DNA of 6,005 nt from JBAXPW01 sp037132015 (lineage in GTDB: Bacteria; Patescibacteriota; Microgenomatia; UBA1406; GWC2-37-13). Position 1 is the first letter of the stretch, and each line of letters starts with the position of its first letter. The translations under genes were made by a program, and so were the position numbers. The stretch lies in assembly GCA_037132015.1 (NCBI GenBank), contig JBAXPW010000084.1, positions 1-6,005 on the forward strand. Reading direction: 5' to 3'. This document shows positions 1 to 5,950 of this stretch, in pieces. The notes beneath the pieces are model-generated. The model saw only the letters and a list, made by a program, of their open reading frames with translations, was not told where the DNA came from and searched no databases.

Positions 1-1
1 G

Positions 2-1057
2 AATAATATCTTTCAAAACGCCAGACTTAAACTCACCTTTTGGTATTTTATTATTTTAATGACTGTTTCAATAATTTTTAGTATTGTTGTTTTTATCTCT
101 TTAAATGCAGAACTGGAAAGAAGTGCGAGACGAGAACAACAAAAAATAGTTGCTGATGAACTCAAAATTGAACTACCAAAACCATTACCCGACCCTAACA
201 AGTTACCTCGAGAACTTGTAAATCCACCTCTTAATTCAGAAATTCAACTAACATTAGTAAATTCTCGTAATTTACTATTATTCCAACTTTTGGTTGCAAA
301 TTGTCTCGTTCTTGGACTGTCCGCAAGCGCTGGTTATTTTCTCTCGGGAAAAACACTTAAACCAATTGAAGAAATGATTGAAGAACAGAAACAATTTATT
401 TCAGATGCATCTCATGAATTTAGAACGCCACTTGCAACCTTAAAAACTGCTTTAGAAGTTACTCTGAGAATGGGGCCAATTCCTTACGATCAAATACGAA
501 GACTTCTTGAAAGTAATCTTGAAGATGTAAACCATCTTGAAGATCTCACAAATAAACTATTAGTTATTGAACAATATTCACGTGGTATAGAAAAAAATAA
601 TTTTCATATTGTACACATTGATTTGCTAATAAAAGATATTGTAAAAAGATTAACACCCAAAGCTAAAATAAAACAAATTAAAATGTCTCTTAATACAATT
701 CCCTTATCCGTTAATGGTGATAACCAAGGCCTGCAAGACATGATCACAAATTGTATTGAAAATGCGATTAAATATAACGTCCAAAAGGGAAAAATAGAAA
801 TTCAGTTGAGCTCTCAAAATAAATATGCCGTCATACAAATAAAAGATACAGGGATAGGAATAAGCGACAAAGATATTCCACATATATTTGAACGATTTTA
901 CCGTGCGGATAACTCAAGATCAAAAAAAGATGCAAGCGGGTATGGACTTGGACTTCATATCGTATCTCATATGGTAAAACAACATAATGGAATAATTACA
1001 GTATCTAGCACTATAAATAAGGGCTCAAGATTTATTATTCAACTTCCTCAAATATAA
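2..1057 (+). CDS. Sensor histidine kinase, 5'-truncated by the window edge
   Basis: This is a membrane-bound two-component sensor kinase that autophosphorylates on histidine and would pass the phosphate to a response regulator, probably encoded just upstream. The reading frame is open from base 2. The ATG at 59 lies inside the first membrane helix, and the 19 codons before it encode an ARLKLTFWYFIIL-like stretch typical of kinase N-termini, so the real start is outside the window. Numbering from the ATG at 59: the first helix ends near residue 15, an extracytoplasmic loop covers about 16-70, and the second helix about 72-95. The H-box SHEFRTP follows with phospho-acceptor H119. Next come the N-box (N231, N235), G1 box DTGIG (263-267), F box FERF (277-280) and G2 box GYGLGL (294-299). 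All catalytic boxes are intact. Only about 24 residues separate the second helix from the histidine, too short for a normal HAMP domain. The sensed signal is unknown. The stop is TAA. Confidence 0.95.
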   Translation, partial: NNIFQNARLKLTFWYFIILMTVSIIFSIVVFISLNAELERSARREQQKIVADELKIELPKPLPDPNKLPRELVNPPLNSEIQLTLVNSRNLLLFQLLVANCLVLGLSASAGYFLSGKTLKPIEEMIEEQKQFISDASHEFRTPLATLKTALEVTLRMGPIPYDQIRRLLESNLEDVNHLEDLTNKLLVIEQYSRGIEKNNFHIVHIDLLIKDIVKRLTPKAKIKQIKMSLNTIPLSVNGDNQGLQDMITNCIENAIKYNVQKGKIEIQLSSQNKYAVIQIKDTGIGISDKDIPHIFERFYRADNSRSKKDASGYGLGLHIVSHMVKQHNGIITVSSTINKGSRFIIQLPQI

Positions 1058-1077
1058 TTATTTTTTTAAGCTTCTTC

Positions 1078-1100
1078 TAAGGATCAATCAATTATCCTTA
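1078..1100. repeat. Inverted repeat in the kinase-downstream spacer
   Basis: A perfect 7-bp inverted repeat, TAAGGAT / ATCCTTA with a 9-base AT-rich centre, lies in the 67-base gap between the kinase and the next gene. It has few G/C pairs and no T-run follows it on either strand, so it is a poor intrinsic terminator. Its place just before the five-gene unit would suit a regulator-binding site. The repeat is seen directly; the role is an inference. Confidence 0.4.
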
Positions 1101-1107
1101 CACTTAT

Positions 1108-1113
1108 TACAAT
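1108..1113 (+). promoter_or_regulatory. Possible -10 element (TACAAT) before the duplicated-domain gene
   Basis: TACAAT is a one-mismatch match to the bacterial -10 consensus and ends 11 bases before the ATG at 1125. A transcript from it would have a leader of only a few bases, in keeping with the absence of a Shine-Dalgarno sequence. No convincing -35 box is present at 16-18 bases upstream. In DNA this AT-rich such matches arise by chance, so this is only a candidate. Without it the gene would be read through from the kinase. Confidence 0.2.
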
Positions 1114-1124
1114 TTATTAAAATT

Positions 1125-2615
1125 ATGACACAACCTAATACAACTCAGATACCAGATCTTAATAAAGAATCTGGAGAGATAAAGTTTTCCATTAAGCCAA
1201 CGTATATTCTTATTGGTGTCTTTATTACAGGAACATTTATAGTGAGTATTTTTTGGTACGTTCAAAAAAATATTCCAATCACCACAACACAAACTACCTC
1301 ACTTCAACAAAATATAGCAAAAGATACTAATCAACAAAATACAATACAACCAATAACAGATCGTGGTCAAACTACTCAAGTTGAAAAAATGCCACAGCAA
1401 AATACTCAACAAAATGGCCAACAACGACCAACTCCCGGAAACAAAAATACTAAGGGTGAACAAGGTGGAAGCGGTTATAGTATCGAGCAGGCAATTTCAG
1501 ATCAAGCGCAACTAAATACTCTTGCGTTTGGAGGGTTAGGATTTTTAACAGGGAATACATGTTCCGATTCATTTTTACCTCCGGGAAAAGTTGCTGATTT
1601 TTTCGGATTTCAATATCTTCGAGATGTAACTCAATCAGGAAAAGGACACAGCACTGACTTTGTTACAAATGCTGCAAATAATGTTCTCAAGACGTTAAGT
1701 GCTTCTCAAAAAGCTGATTTATTAACTCTTGCAAAAATACAAACAAGTTTAGTAAATGAATTTGCCCTCAAACGATTCCCTCTTATGATTGCGTTTCGAC
1801 GCCAACTAACAGGCGATATTCCATCAGGAACAACAGGATTAAGTAAAACATCTGTAATGAATTATTCTGGCGATCTTTATGAACTTGATGCAAAAATAAG
1901 CATGCAAAGAGCTTTGTTATTTAGTAAGACAATCAATTCCCTTTCTTCTGATCAAAAAGCATTTCTTGATACTATGGTAAGGGGCGGATTCGCATCATGG
2001 GCATCACTTCCCGATCAAGTTGATAAACAAAACATGACACACGACGAAAATGTGTTGATTATGACCTATGCTAGTGAAATGTTTGCATGGTATGCTGGAA
2101 ACATCGAGGCTGATACGTATTTTTGTCCAGAACGACAAGGAGATTATTTTGGAGGATTTTATATCAAAGATGCACCAGCTATGGGTAATGCTGGCTATAC
2201 AATTGATGAAGCAATTACTGGTGATAAAGGTGAAGCATTTATTAAATCGTTAAATAGTACACAAAAGCCACTTATTACTAATATTATTGATACACAACGA
2301 ACAGCTATCAATGGTATAGTAGAAAAAAGACGAGCAATCTCAACAGAATTAAGAAAGGCGCTATCCGGAGGAACTATAAATGAAACTAATGTTATGGCGA
2401 TAGCTCGCGAATATGGTCAACTTGATGGTGAGATTTCCTATTATTATGCATCAGCATTTGCCCAAGTAGGAAAGACATTGACAACTGATCAAAAAACGGC
2501 GCTTATGAAAATTCGTGATTTGGAAAAATACCAATGCGATTCAAGTAAAGCATATCTATATTCAGAAAAAATAAATATGCCAAATATAGCTAATACTGAT
2601 TTCTTATTTAAATAA
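1125..2615 (+). CDS. Membrane-anchored protein with two tandem Spy/CpxP-like (LTxxQ) domains
   Basis: This 496-residue protein has a short cytoplasmic tail, one membrane helix (about 26-45) and a Gln/Thr/Asn-rich linker (about 50-117, with recurring QQN). A large helical region outside the membrane follows. That region is an internal duplication: a Cys (C146, C334), then DFFGFQYLRD at 158-167 matched by DYFGGFYIKD at 340-349, then an LTxxQ-like motif, a long helical stretch and a second LTxxQ-like motif. The four motifs are LSASQ (191-195), LSSDQ (273-277), LNSTQ (376-380) and LTTDQ (452-456), 82 and 76 residues apart within each copy. Paired LTxxQ motifs mark the Spy/CpxP family of periplasmic chaperones and stress-kinase regulators. 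The first copy is followed by an extra segment (about 284-330), and C471 lies near the end. The assignment rests on motif pattern, not on overall identity. A distinct uncharacterised helical family is the alternative. There is no SD; the start is the only ATG that includes the anchor. Confidence 0.85.
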   Translation: MTQPNTTQIPDLNKESGEIKFSIKPTYILIGVFITGTFIVSIFWYVQKNIPITTTQTTSLQQNIAKDTNQQNTIQPITDRGQTTQVEKMPQQNTQQNGQQRPTPGNKNTKGEQGGSGYSIEQAISDQAQLNTLAFGGLGFLTGNTCSDSFLPPGKVADFFGFQYLRDVTQSGKGHSTDFVTNAANNVLKTLSASQKADLLTLAKIQTSLVNEFALKRFPLMIAFRRQLTGDIPSGTTGLSKTSVMNYSGDLYELDAKISMQRALLFSKTINSLSSDQKAFLDTMVRGGFASWASLPDQVDKQNMTHDENVLIMTYASEMFAWYAGNIEADTYFCPERQGDYFGGFYIKDAPAMGNAGYTIDEAITGDKGEAFIKSLNSTQKPLITNIIDTQRTAINGIVEKRRAISTELRKALSGGTINETNVMAIAREYGQLDGEISYYYASAFAQVGKTLTTDQKTALMKIRDLEKYQCDSSKAYLYSEKINMPNIANTDFLFK

Positions 2616-2621
2616 AAACAT

Positions 2622-3371
2622 ATGAATAAAGAAAAACTATCACTCATCATTACCATTGCTCTATTTATCACAATAACAGGACTAGCAATAAAAGACCTAA
2701 CTGGAAAAAGGATTGGGAATATTTCCGAGCAACAAACAAATACAGGAAATAAACCCCCTGCAGAAGCAATTACTGCTTGTGCAAAAAAGGTTGTCGGAGA
2801 TAGTTGTCAATTTATGGATAAGGACAAAACATCTCAAGGAACATGTGATAACAAACCGGGTATTCTTGCTTGTGCACCTGTAAAATCTCAACCATCATCA
2901 GAAAATCTAAAAGAGTCAACTGAAACAAAAGTTAATTCATTCAATATTACAAGTGATGCTGGGATAAATAACGGTTTGTTGCCAACTGAATATACCTGTG
3001 ATGGTTTAGGCAACTCACCTGCTATCTCATGGTCTCGTATACCAGAGGGAACAAAGGAACTCATACTCATGATGACAACCATCCCTGTAGATGGAAATAC
3101 AAAATGGAGCTGGATACTAGCTAATATTCCAACTTCTGCAACAAGTCTTGCAAAAAATAGCACGGGGGTAGGAACGGTTATAATTCCCTACAAAACACCC
3201 TGTTCTCAAGGATCAGGTAATCACACATACACATTTACTCTTTACGCATTATCATCAGTTCCTACCATCACAAAAACAACTAATTTATCAGGAACTGAGA
3301 TAACTAAAACAATCTCGTCTATCACATTGGGTTCAGCATCTATAAATTTTAATTACACCAGATCAAAATGA
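2622..3371 (+). CDS. Anchored four-cysteine module fused to a PEBP (YbhB/YbcL-like) domain
   Basis: This 249-residue exported protein starts 6 bases after the previous stop. A membrane helix or signal anchor spans about 7-24. Residues 47-86 form a small module with four cysteines (C53, C62, C75, C84) in the pattern ACxK...GDSC.F...GTC...LAC.P, probably two disulfides. After a Ser/Lys-rich linker, residues 107-247 match the phosphatidylethanolamine-binding protein fold of bacterial YbhB/YbcL: YTCDG (124-128), SPAISW (132-137), GTKELIL (143-149), WILANIP (164-170), the PC at 193-194, GNHTYTFTLYAL (199-210) and a C-terminal beta strand. PEBP proteins bind small anionic ligands; bacterial roles are poorly known. 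Two usually conserved pocket elements differ here: the DPD signature reads TIP (153-155), and the His before Trp in the HW pair is Ser163. The stop overlaps the next start as ATGA, so translation is probably coupled. There is no SD. Confidence 0.88.
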   Translation: MNKEKLSLIITIALFITITGLAIKDLTGKRIGNISEQQTNTGNKPPAEAITACAKKVVGDSCQFMDKDKTSQGTCDNKPGILACAPVKSQPSSENLKESTETKVNSFNITSDAGINNGLLPTEYTCDGLGNSPAISWSRIPEGTKELILMMTTIPVDGNTKWSWILANIPTSATSLAKNSTGVGTVIIPYKTPCSQGSGNHTYTFTLYALSSVPTITKTTNLSGTEITKTISSITLGSASINFNYTRSK

Positions 3372-3772
3372 AAAAAATATTCTTAACCACAACAAATTAC
3401 ATAAAAAATCATATAGAAAAAGTGTTAATTGGAACGTTAACTATTATATTTATTACCGTTTTTGTAGGAGCATTTTGGGATTTATATGGTAAGAATATAC
3501 TTACAAAACAAGTAATTCCTGTACCAACACCTACAGTGTCTATCATATCTCCACAGCCAACAATTCCTACCAATAATCAACCCCAACAAAATACGAATAA
3601 AAAAACAAACAAACCCCCAAAAGACGAACAAGTTGATATAACCACATTCGTTTCTTGCATGACTGGCTTAACAACAAAAAAAGCCTGTAAGGACTGTTGC
3701 GACGGTCTTAGTCTTGATGCTACTATGAATGATACTTGTAGAAAAACATGTAACAAATCTATTTCTCAATAA
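3368..3772 (+). CDS. Small membrane-anchored protein with a six-cysteine C-terminal module
   Basis: This 134-residue protein is of unknown function. The ATG overlaps the upstream TGA by four bases. A membrane helix covers about 19-37 and ends in FW. A flexible Pro/Thr/Gln/Asn/Lys-rich spacer (about 50-88) then places a compact module outside the cell membrane. The module at 89-130 has six cysteines (C97, C107, C110, C111, C124, C128), spaced C-x9-C-x2-CC-x12-C-x3-C, with KDCCDG at its core. An even number of cysteines in an exported protein suggests three disulfides. Metal binding is an alternative, though there is no nearby His to favour it. The cysteine pattern differs from the four-cysteine module of the preceding protein. 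It ends NKSISQ, a hexapeptide that recurs just after the membrane helix of the next protein. The coding call is supported by the start/stop overlap upstream and the 1-base gap downstream. Confidence 0.85.
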   Translation: MKKIFLTTTNYIKNHIEKVLIGTLTIIFITVFVGAFWDLYGKNILTKQVIPVPTPTVSIISPQPTIPTNNQPQQNTNKKTNKPPKDEQVDITTFVSCMTGLTTKKACKDCCDGLSLDATMNDTCRKTCNKSISQ

Positions 3773-3878
3773 TATGAACAAAAAATCAATACTATTGAGT
3801 TTATTACTTATTTTTGGAATTATTTTCATATCCTATTTTTGGATAAAAAATAGAATGATCAACAAGTCTATTTCTCAA
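3752..3878 (+). repeat. Imperfect 18-base direct repeat pair encoding NKSISQ
   Basis: The 18-base stretch at 3752-3769 recurs at 3861-3878 with a single A/G change. The copies start 109 bases apart, in different genes and different frames. Each is read in its own frame as NKSISQ: the first ends the small cysteine protein, the second follows the membrane helix of the phosphoesterase. The repeat is seen directly. Chance is possible, but 17 of 18 matches this close together is notable. Confidence 0.6.
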
Positions 3879-4895
3879 GAAATTACAAAGATAGAACCAA
3901 AATTATTGAAATCCTCAAGCACATTTTCTTTTGGCATTCAAGGCGATTCGCATCCAGAACGAACAGGGAAAATGTTTAACTCAAATCTCTATACATTAAC
4001 TTTGCAAAATGTTTCAAAAGCAAATTTGAATTTTTATTTTTTATTAGGAGACGATTTCAGCATTGAAAAACTAATATCAAATAAAAGCTTCACACAAGAA
4101 ACAGTTGATGAAGTATATTTAACACAGAAACAATATTTGAATACTCTTTCAATCCCCATATATCTAATAAACGGCAATCATGAACAAGAAGCAAAATATT
4201 TACTTGATGGAACAACTACCAATCCTGCTATTTTAGCGAGAAATTCAAGAGCAAAATATTTTTCATCACCGGGAGCAGATACTGGATATTATTCCTTTAC
4301 ACATAATAATGCATTGTTTGTTGTAATTGATTATTATTGGCATACTAATTCAGTAGTAGATAATACTGCAGGAGGAAACGGTACAGAAAAAAAACAAAGA
4401 GATTTATGGAATAACACCATTGGTGATGAGCAGTATCAATGGCTAAAAAATACTCTTGAAACAAGTAGCTCAAAATATAAATTCGTATTCACACATCACG
4501 TCTTAGGAACTGGTCGAGGAGGAATTGAAAATGCAAAACTATACGAATGGGGCGGATACAATCAACAAGGAATATGGGAATTTGACAAAAAAAGACCCAG
4601 TTGGGAACTCCCTATTCATCAGCTTATGGTAAAAAATAGAGTAACAATATTTTTTCAAGGCCATGATCATTTATATGCTCATCAAGAACTTGATGGAGTT
4701 GTATATCAAGAAGTACCTAATCCAGCTGATGACACATATACTGCGTTTAATAAAGATGCGTATAAGTCAGGTGATATTTTCCCTAATTCAGGATTTCTTG
4801 ATGTTACCGTTTCTTCAGAGAATGTAAAAGTTGATTATGTAAAATCAGGTCAAACAAATAATGGTCAATCAATATTTTCTTATACAATCAAATGA
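3774..4895 (+). CDS. Membrane-anchored metallophosphoesterase, first tandem copy
   Basis: This 373-residue calcineurin-like phosphoesterase has an N-terminal anchor (about 5-23), and its catalytic domain is predicted outside the membrane. All motifs of the two-metal site are present: D58-S-H60 (motif I), G92-D93 (II), G134-N-H136-E (III), H241/H242 (IV) and GHDH at 296-299 (V). Hydrolysis of a phosphate ester is the expected reaction; the substrate is unknown. A segment between motifs IV and V, with GRGG (247-250), AKLYEWGG (254-261) and PIHQL (280-284), is shared with the next gene and is probably a subfamily signature. I chose the ATG at 3774, 1 base after the previous stop. An in-frame ATG at 3729 would add 15 residues over the end of the upstream gene and put a charged stretch before the NKK-plus-helix start, so it is less likely. 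There is no SD. The TGA stop overlaps the next ATG. Confidence 0.92.
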   Translation: MNKKSILLSLLLIFGIIFISYFWIKNRMINKSISQEITKIEPKLLKSSSTFSFGIQGDSHPERTGKMFNSNLYTLTLQNVSKANLNFYFLLGDDFSIEKLISNKSFTQETVDEVYLTQKQYLNTLSIPIYLINGNHEQEAKYLLDGTTTNPAILARNSRAKYFSSPGADTGYYSFTHNNALFVVIDYYWHTNSVVDNTAGGNGTEKKQRDLWNNTIGDEQYQWLKNTLETSSSKYKFVFTHHVLGTGRGGIENAKLYEWGGYNQQGIWEFDKKRPSWELPIHQLMVKNRVTIFFQGHDHLYAHQELDGVVYQEVPNPADDTYTAFNKDAYKSGDIFPNSGFLDVTVSSENVKVDYVKSGQTNNGQSIFSYTIK

Positions 4896-5911
4896 AAAAA
4901 ATAATATTTTTGTTAATAATCGGAATTGTAGGTGTGTTGATATTTTGGACACAAAATAAAAAAACAATTTCCCAAAATGATCAATCATCGGCTAAAAATT
5001 TAGTTCCAACAAATAAACTTGTATTTGCTGTTCAGGCAGATCCTCATATGGATGAGCAATCTAACTCAGAAATTTATAAAAAAACTCTTGAAAATATTGT
5101 CATTGCGAAACCATCATTTTTAATCGACTTGGGAGATATATTTATGATTGATAAACAAAGTGATAAAAGTGCACAAAACATCTTACATCGTTATACTTTA
5201 ATGAAAAGTTATTATGATTCACTTGGATCAATTCCTCTCTACTTTGTTATGGGCAATCATGATGGTGAAGTTGGTTGGGACTCACTCAACACAAAAAACT
5301 ATCGAAAAAGATATTTCACCTCTCAAACTCAAGATATAAATTATTATTCGTTTGAAAAAGAAAATTCACTATTTATCGTATTAGATCCATATAGTTATAC
5401 AATGAAAAAACCTAATAACGATGGGTGGCTTTGGACTCTTGGAAAGACTCAATATGATTGGCTCAAAACAATTCTTGAAACAAGTAAAGCAACACATAAG
5501 TTTGTATTCATACATCAATTAGTTGGAGGAGATAATCAAGGAAGGGGTGGAGTTGAATTAGCGAAACTTTATGAATGGGGTGGTAATAATCTTGATGGAA
5601 GTTATGGATTTAACACTATGCGACAGGATTGGGGAAAACCAATTCATCAATTATTTGTAGATAACAAAGTGGATATTGTATTCAAAGGGCACGATCACTT
5701 TTTTGCAAAACAAGATCTTGATGGAATCATATATCAAACACTTCCTCAACCAAGTCATGCAGGAGCTAAAATAGATACTGCATCGGAATATGGATACCTA
5801 AACGGAAAGATTATTGGAGGTTCTGGCTATCTTAAAATTTCTGTAACTGCTGAAAAAGTAATGGTAGAGTTTATTGGAATAGATTCAACTCTGTATTCGT
5901 ATGAATTGTAA
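4892..5911 (+). CDS. Membrane-anchored metallophosphoesterase, second tandem copy
   Basis: This 339-residue paralogue of the preceding protein begins in an ATGA overlap with it. It has an anchor at about 4-19 ending in FW, then a calcineurin-like catalytic domain with a complete two-metal site: D50-P-H52, G81-D82, G121-N-H123-D124, H208 and GHDH at 266-269. It shares with its neighbour GRGG (217-220), AKLYEWGG (224-231), PIHQL (250-254), DLDG (275-278) and YQ (281-282) in the same order. The two differ in the third motif (GNHD here, GNHE there) and at motif IV (HQ here, HH there). Part of the insert between the second strand and motif III and a loop before motif IV are shorter, which explains the smaller size. 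The pair arose by gene duplication and has diverged well past the nucleotide level, so the copies may have different substrates. Function is predicted outside the cytoplasm. The stop is TAA. Confidence 0.92.
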   Translation: MKKIIFLLIIGIVGVLIFWTQNKKTISQNDQSSAKNLVPTNKLVFAVQADPHMDEQSNSEIYKKTLENIVIAKPSFLIDLGDIFMIDKQSDKSAQNILHRYTLMKSYYDSLGSIPLYFVMGNHDGEVGWDSLNTKNYRKRYFTSQTQDINYYSFEKENSLFIVLDPYSYTMKKPNNDGWLWTLGKTQYDWLKTILETSKATHKFVFIHQLVGGDNQGRGGVELAKLYEWGGNNLDGSYGFNTMRQDWGKPIHQLFVDNKVDIVFKGHDHFFAKQDLDGIIYQTLPQPSHAGAKIDTASEYGYLNGKIIGGSGYLKISVTAEKVMVEFIGIDSTLYSYEL

Positions 5912-5938
5912 TTATCAATATAATTCGTATTTTTATAT

Positions 5939-5944
5939 TATAAT
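5939..5944 (+). promoter_or_regulatory. Possible -10 element (TATAAT) before the S66-like peptidase gene
   Basis: A perfect TATAAT sits 6 bases before the ATG at 5951, so transcription starting at the usual distance would begin at or near the A of the start codon, giving a leaderless message. The rest of the 39-base gap (5912-5950) is nearly pure A/T, with no hairpin terminator and no Shine-Dalgarno sequence. A second TATAAT lies at 5919-5924. Neither has a good -35 box, and chance matches are likely in such DNA. Confidence 0.3.
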
Positions 5945-5950
5945 AATTTC

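Noticed and set aside
59..61. ATG at 59 as the start of the histidine kinase
   Set aside because: The frame is open to the window edge and the upstream codons encode the first half of a membrane helix and a typical kinase N-terminus, so this Met is internal.
1053..1058. TATAAT at the kinase stop codon as a promoter
   Set aside because: It includes the stop codon in very AT-rich DNA, and no -35-like sequence better than chance lies 16-18 bases upstream.
1078..1100. Intrinsic terminator after the kinase
   Set aside because: The stem is short and A/T-dominated, and no T-run follows on either strand; the T-run at 1061-1067 comes before it and has no stem of its own.
2888..3163. Minus-strand open frame of 91 codons inside the PEBP gene, and other open frames at 13-201, 1107-1292, 2068-2253, 2489-2671 and 2697-2891
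   Set aside because: All are shadows of well-supported + strand genes and encode no recognisable domain.
3368..3772. Small cysteine-rich gene as a toxin, bacteriocin or phage protein
   Set aside because: It has a full membrane anchor and a long spacer, sits inside a coupled operon with no immunity gene, and has no phage or mobile-element signs around it.
3729..3773. Upstream ATG at 3729 for the first phosphoesterase
   Set aside because: It would overlap 44 bases of the small cysteine gene and place charged residues before the NKK-plus-helix leader; the ATG at 3774 fits the anchor and the 1-base gap pattern.
3369..4895. Host with TGA recoded as glycine (Gracilibacteria / Absconditabacteria code)
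   Set aside because: TGA ends two genes exactly at ATGA overlaps with the next start, and no coding region needs TGA read through.
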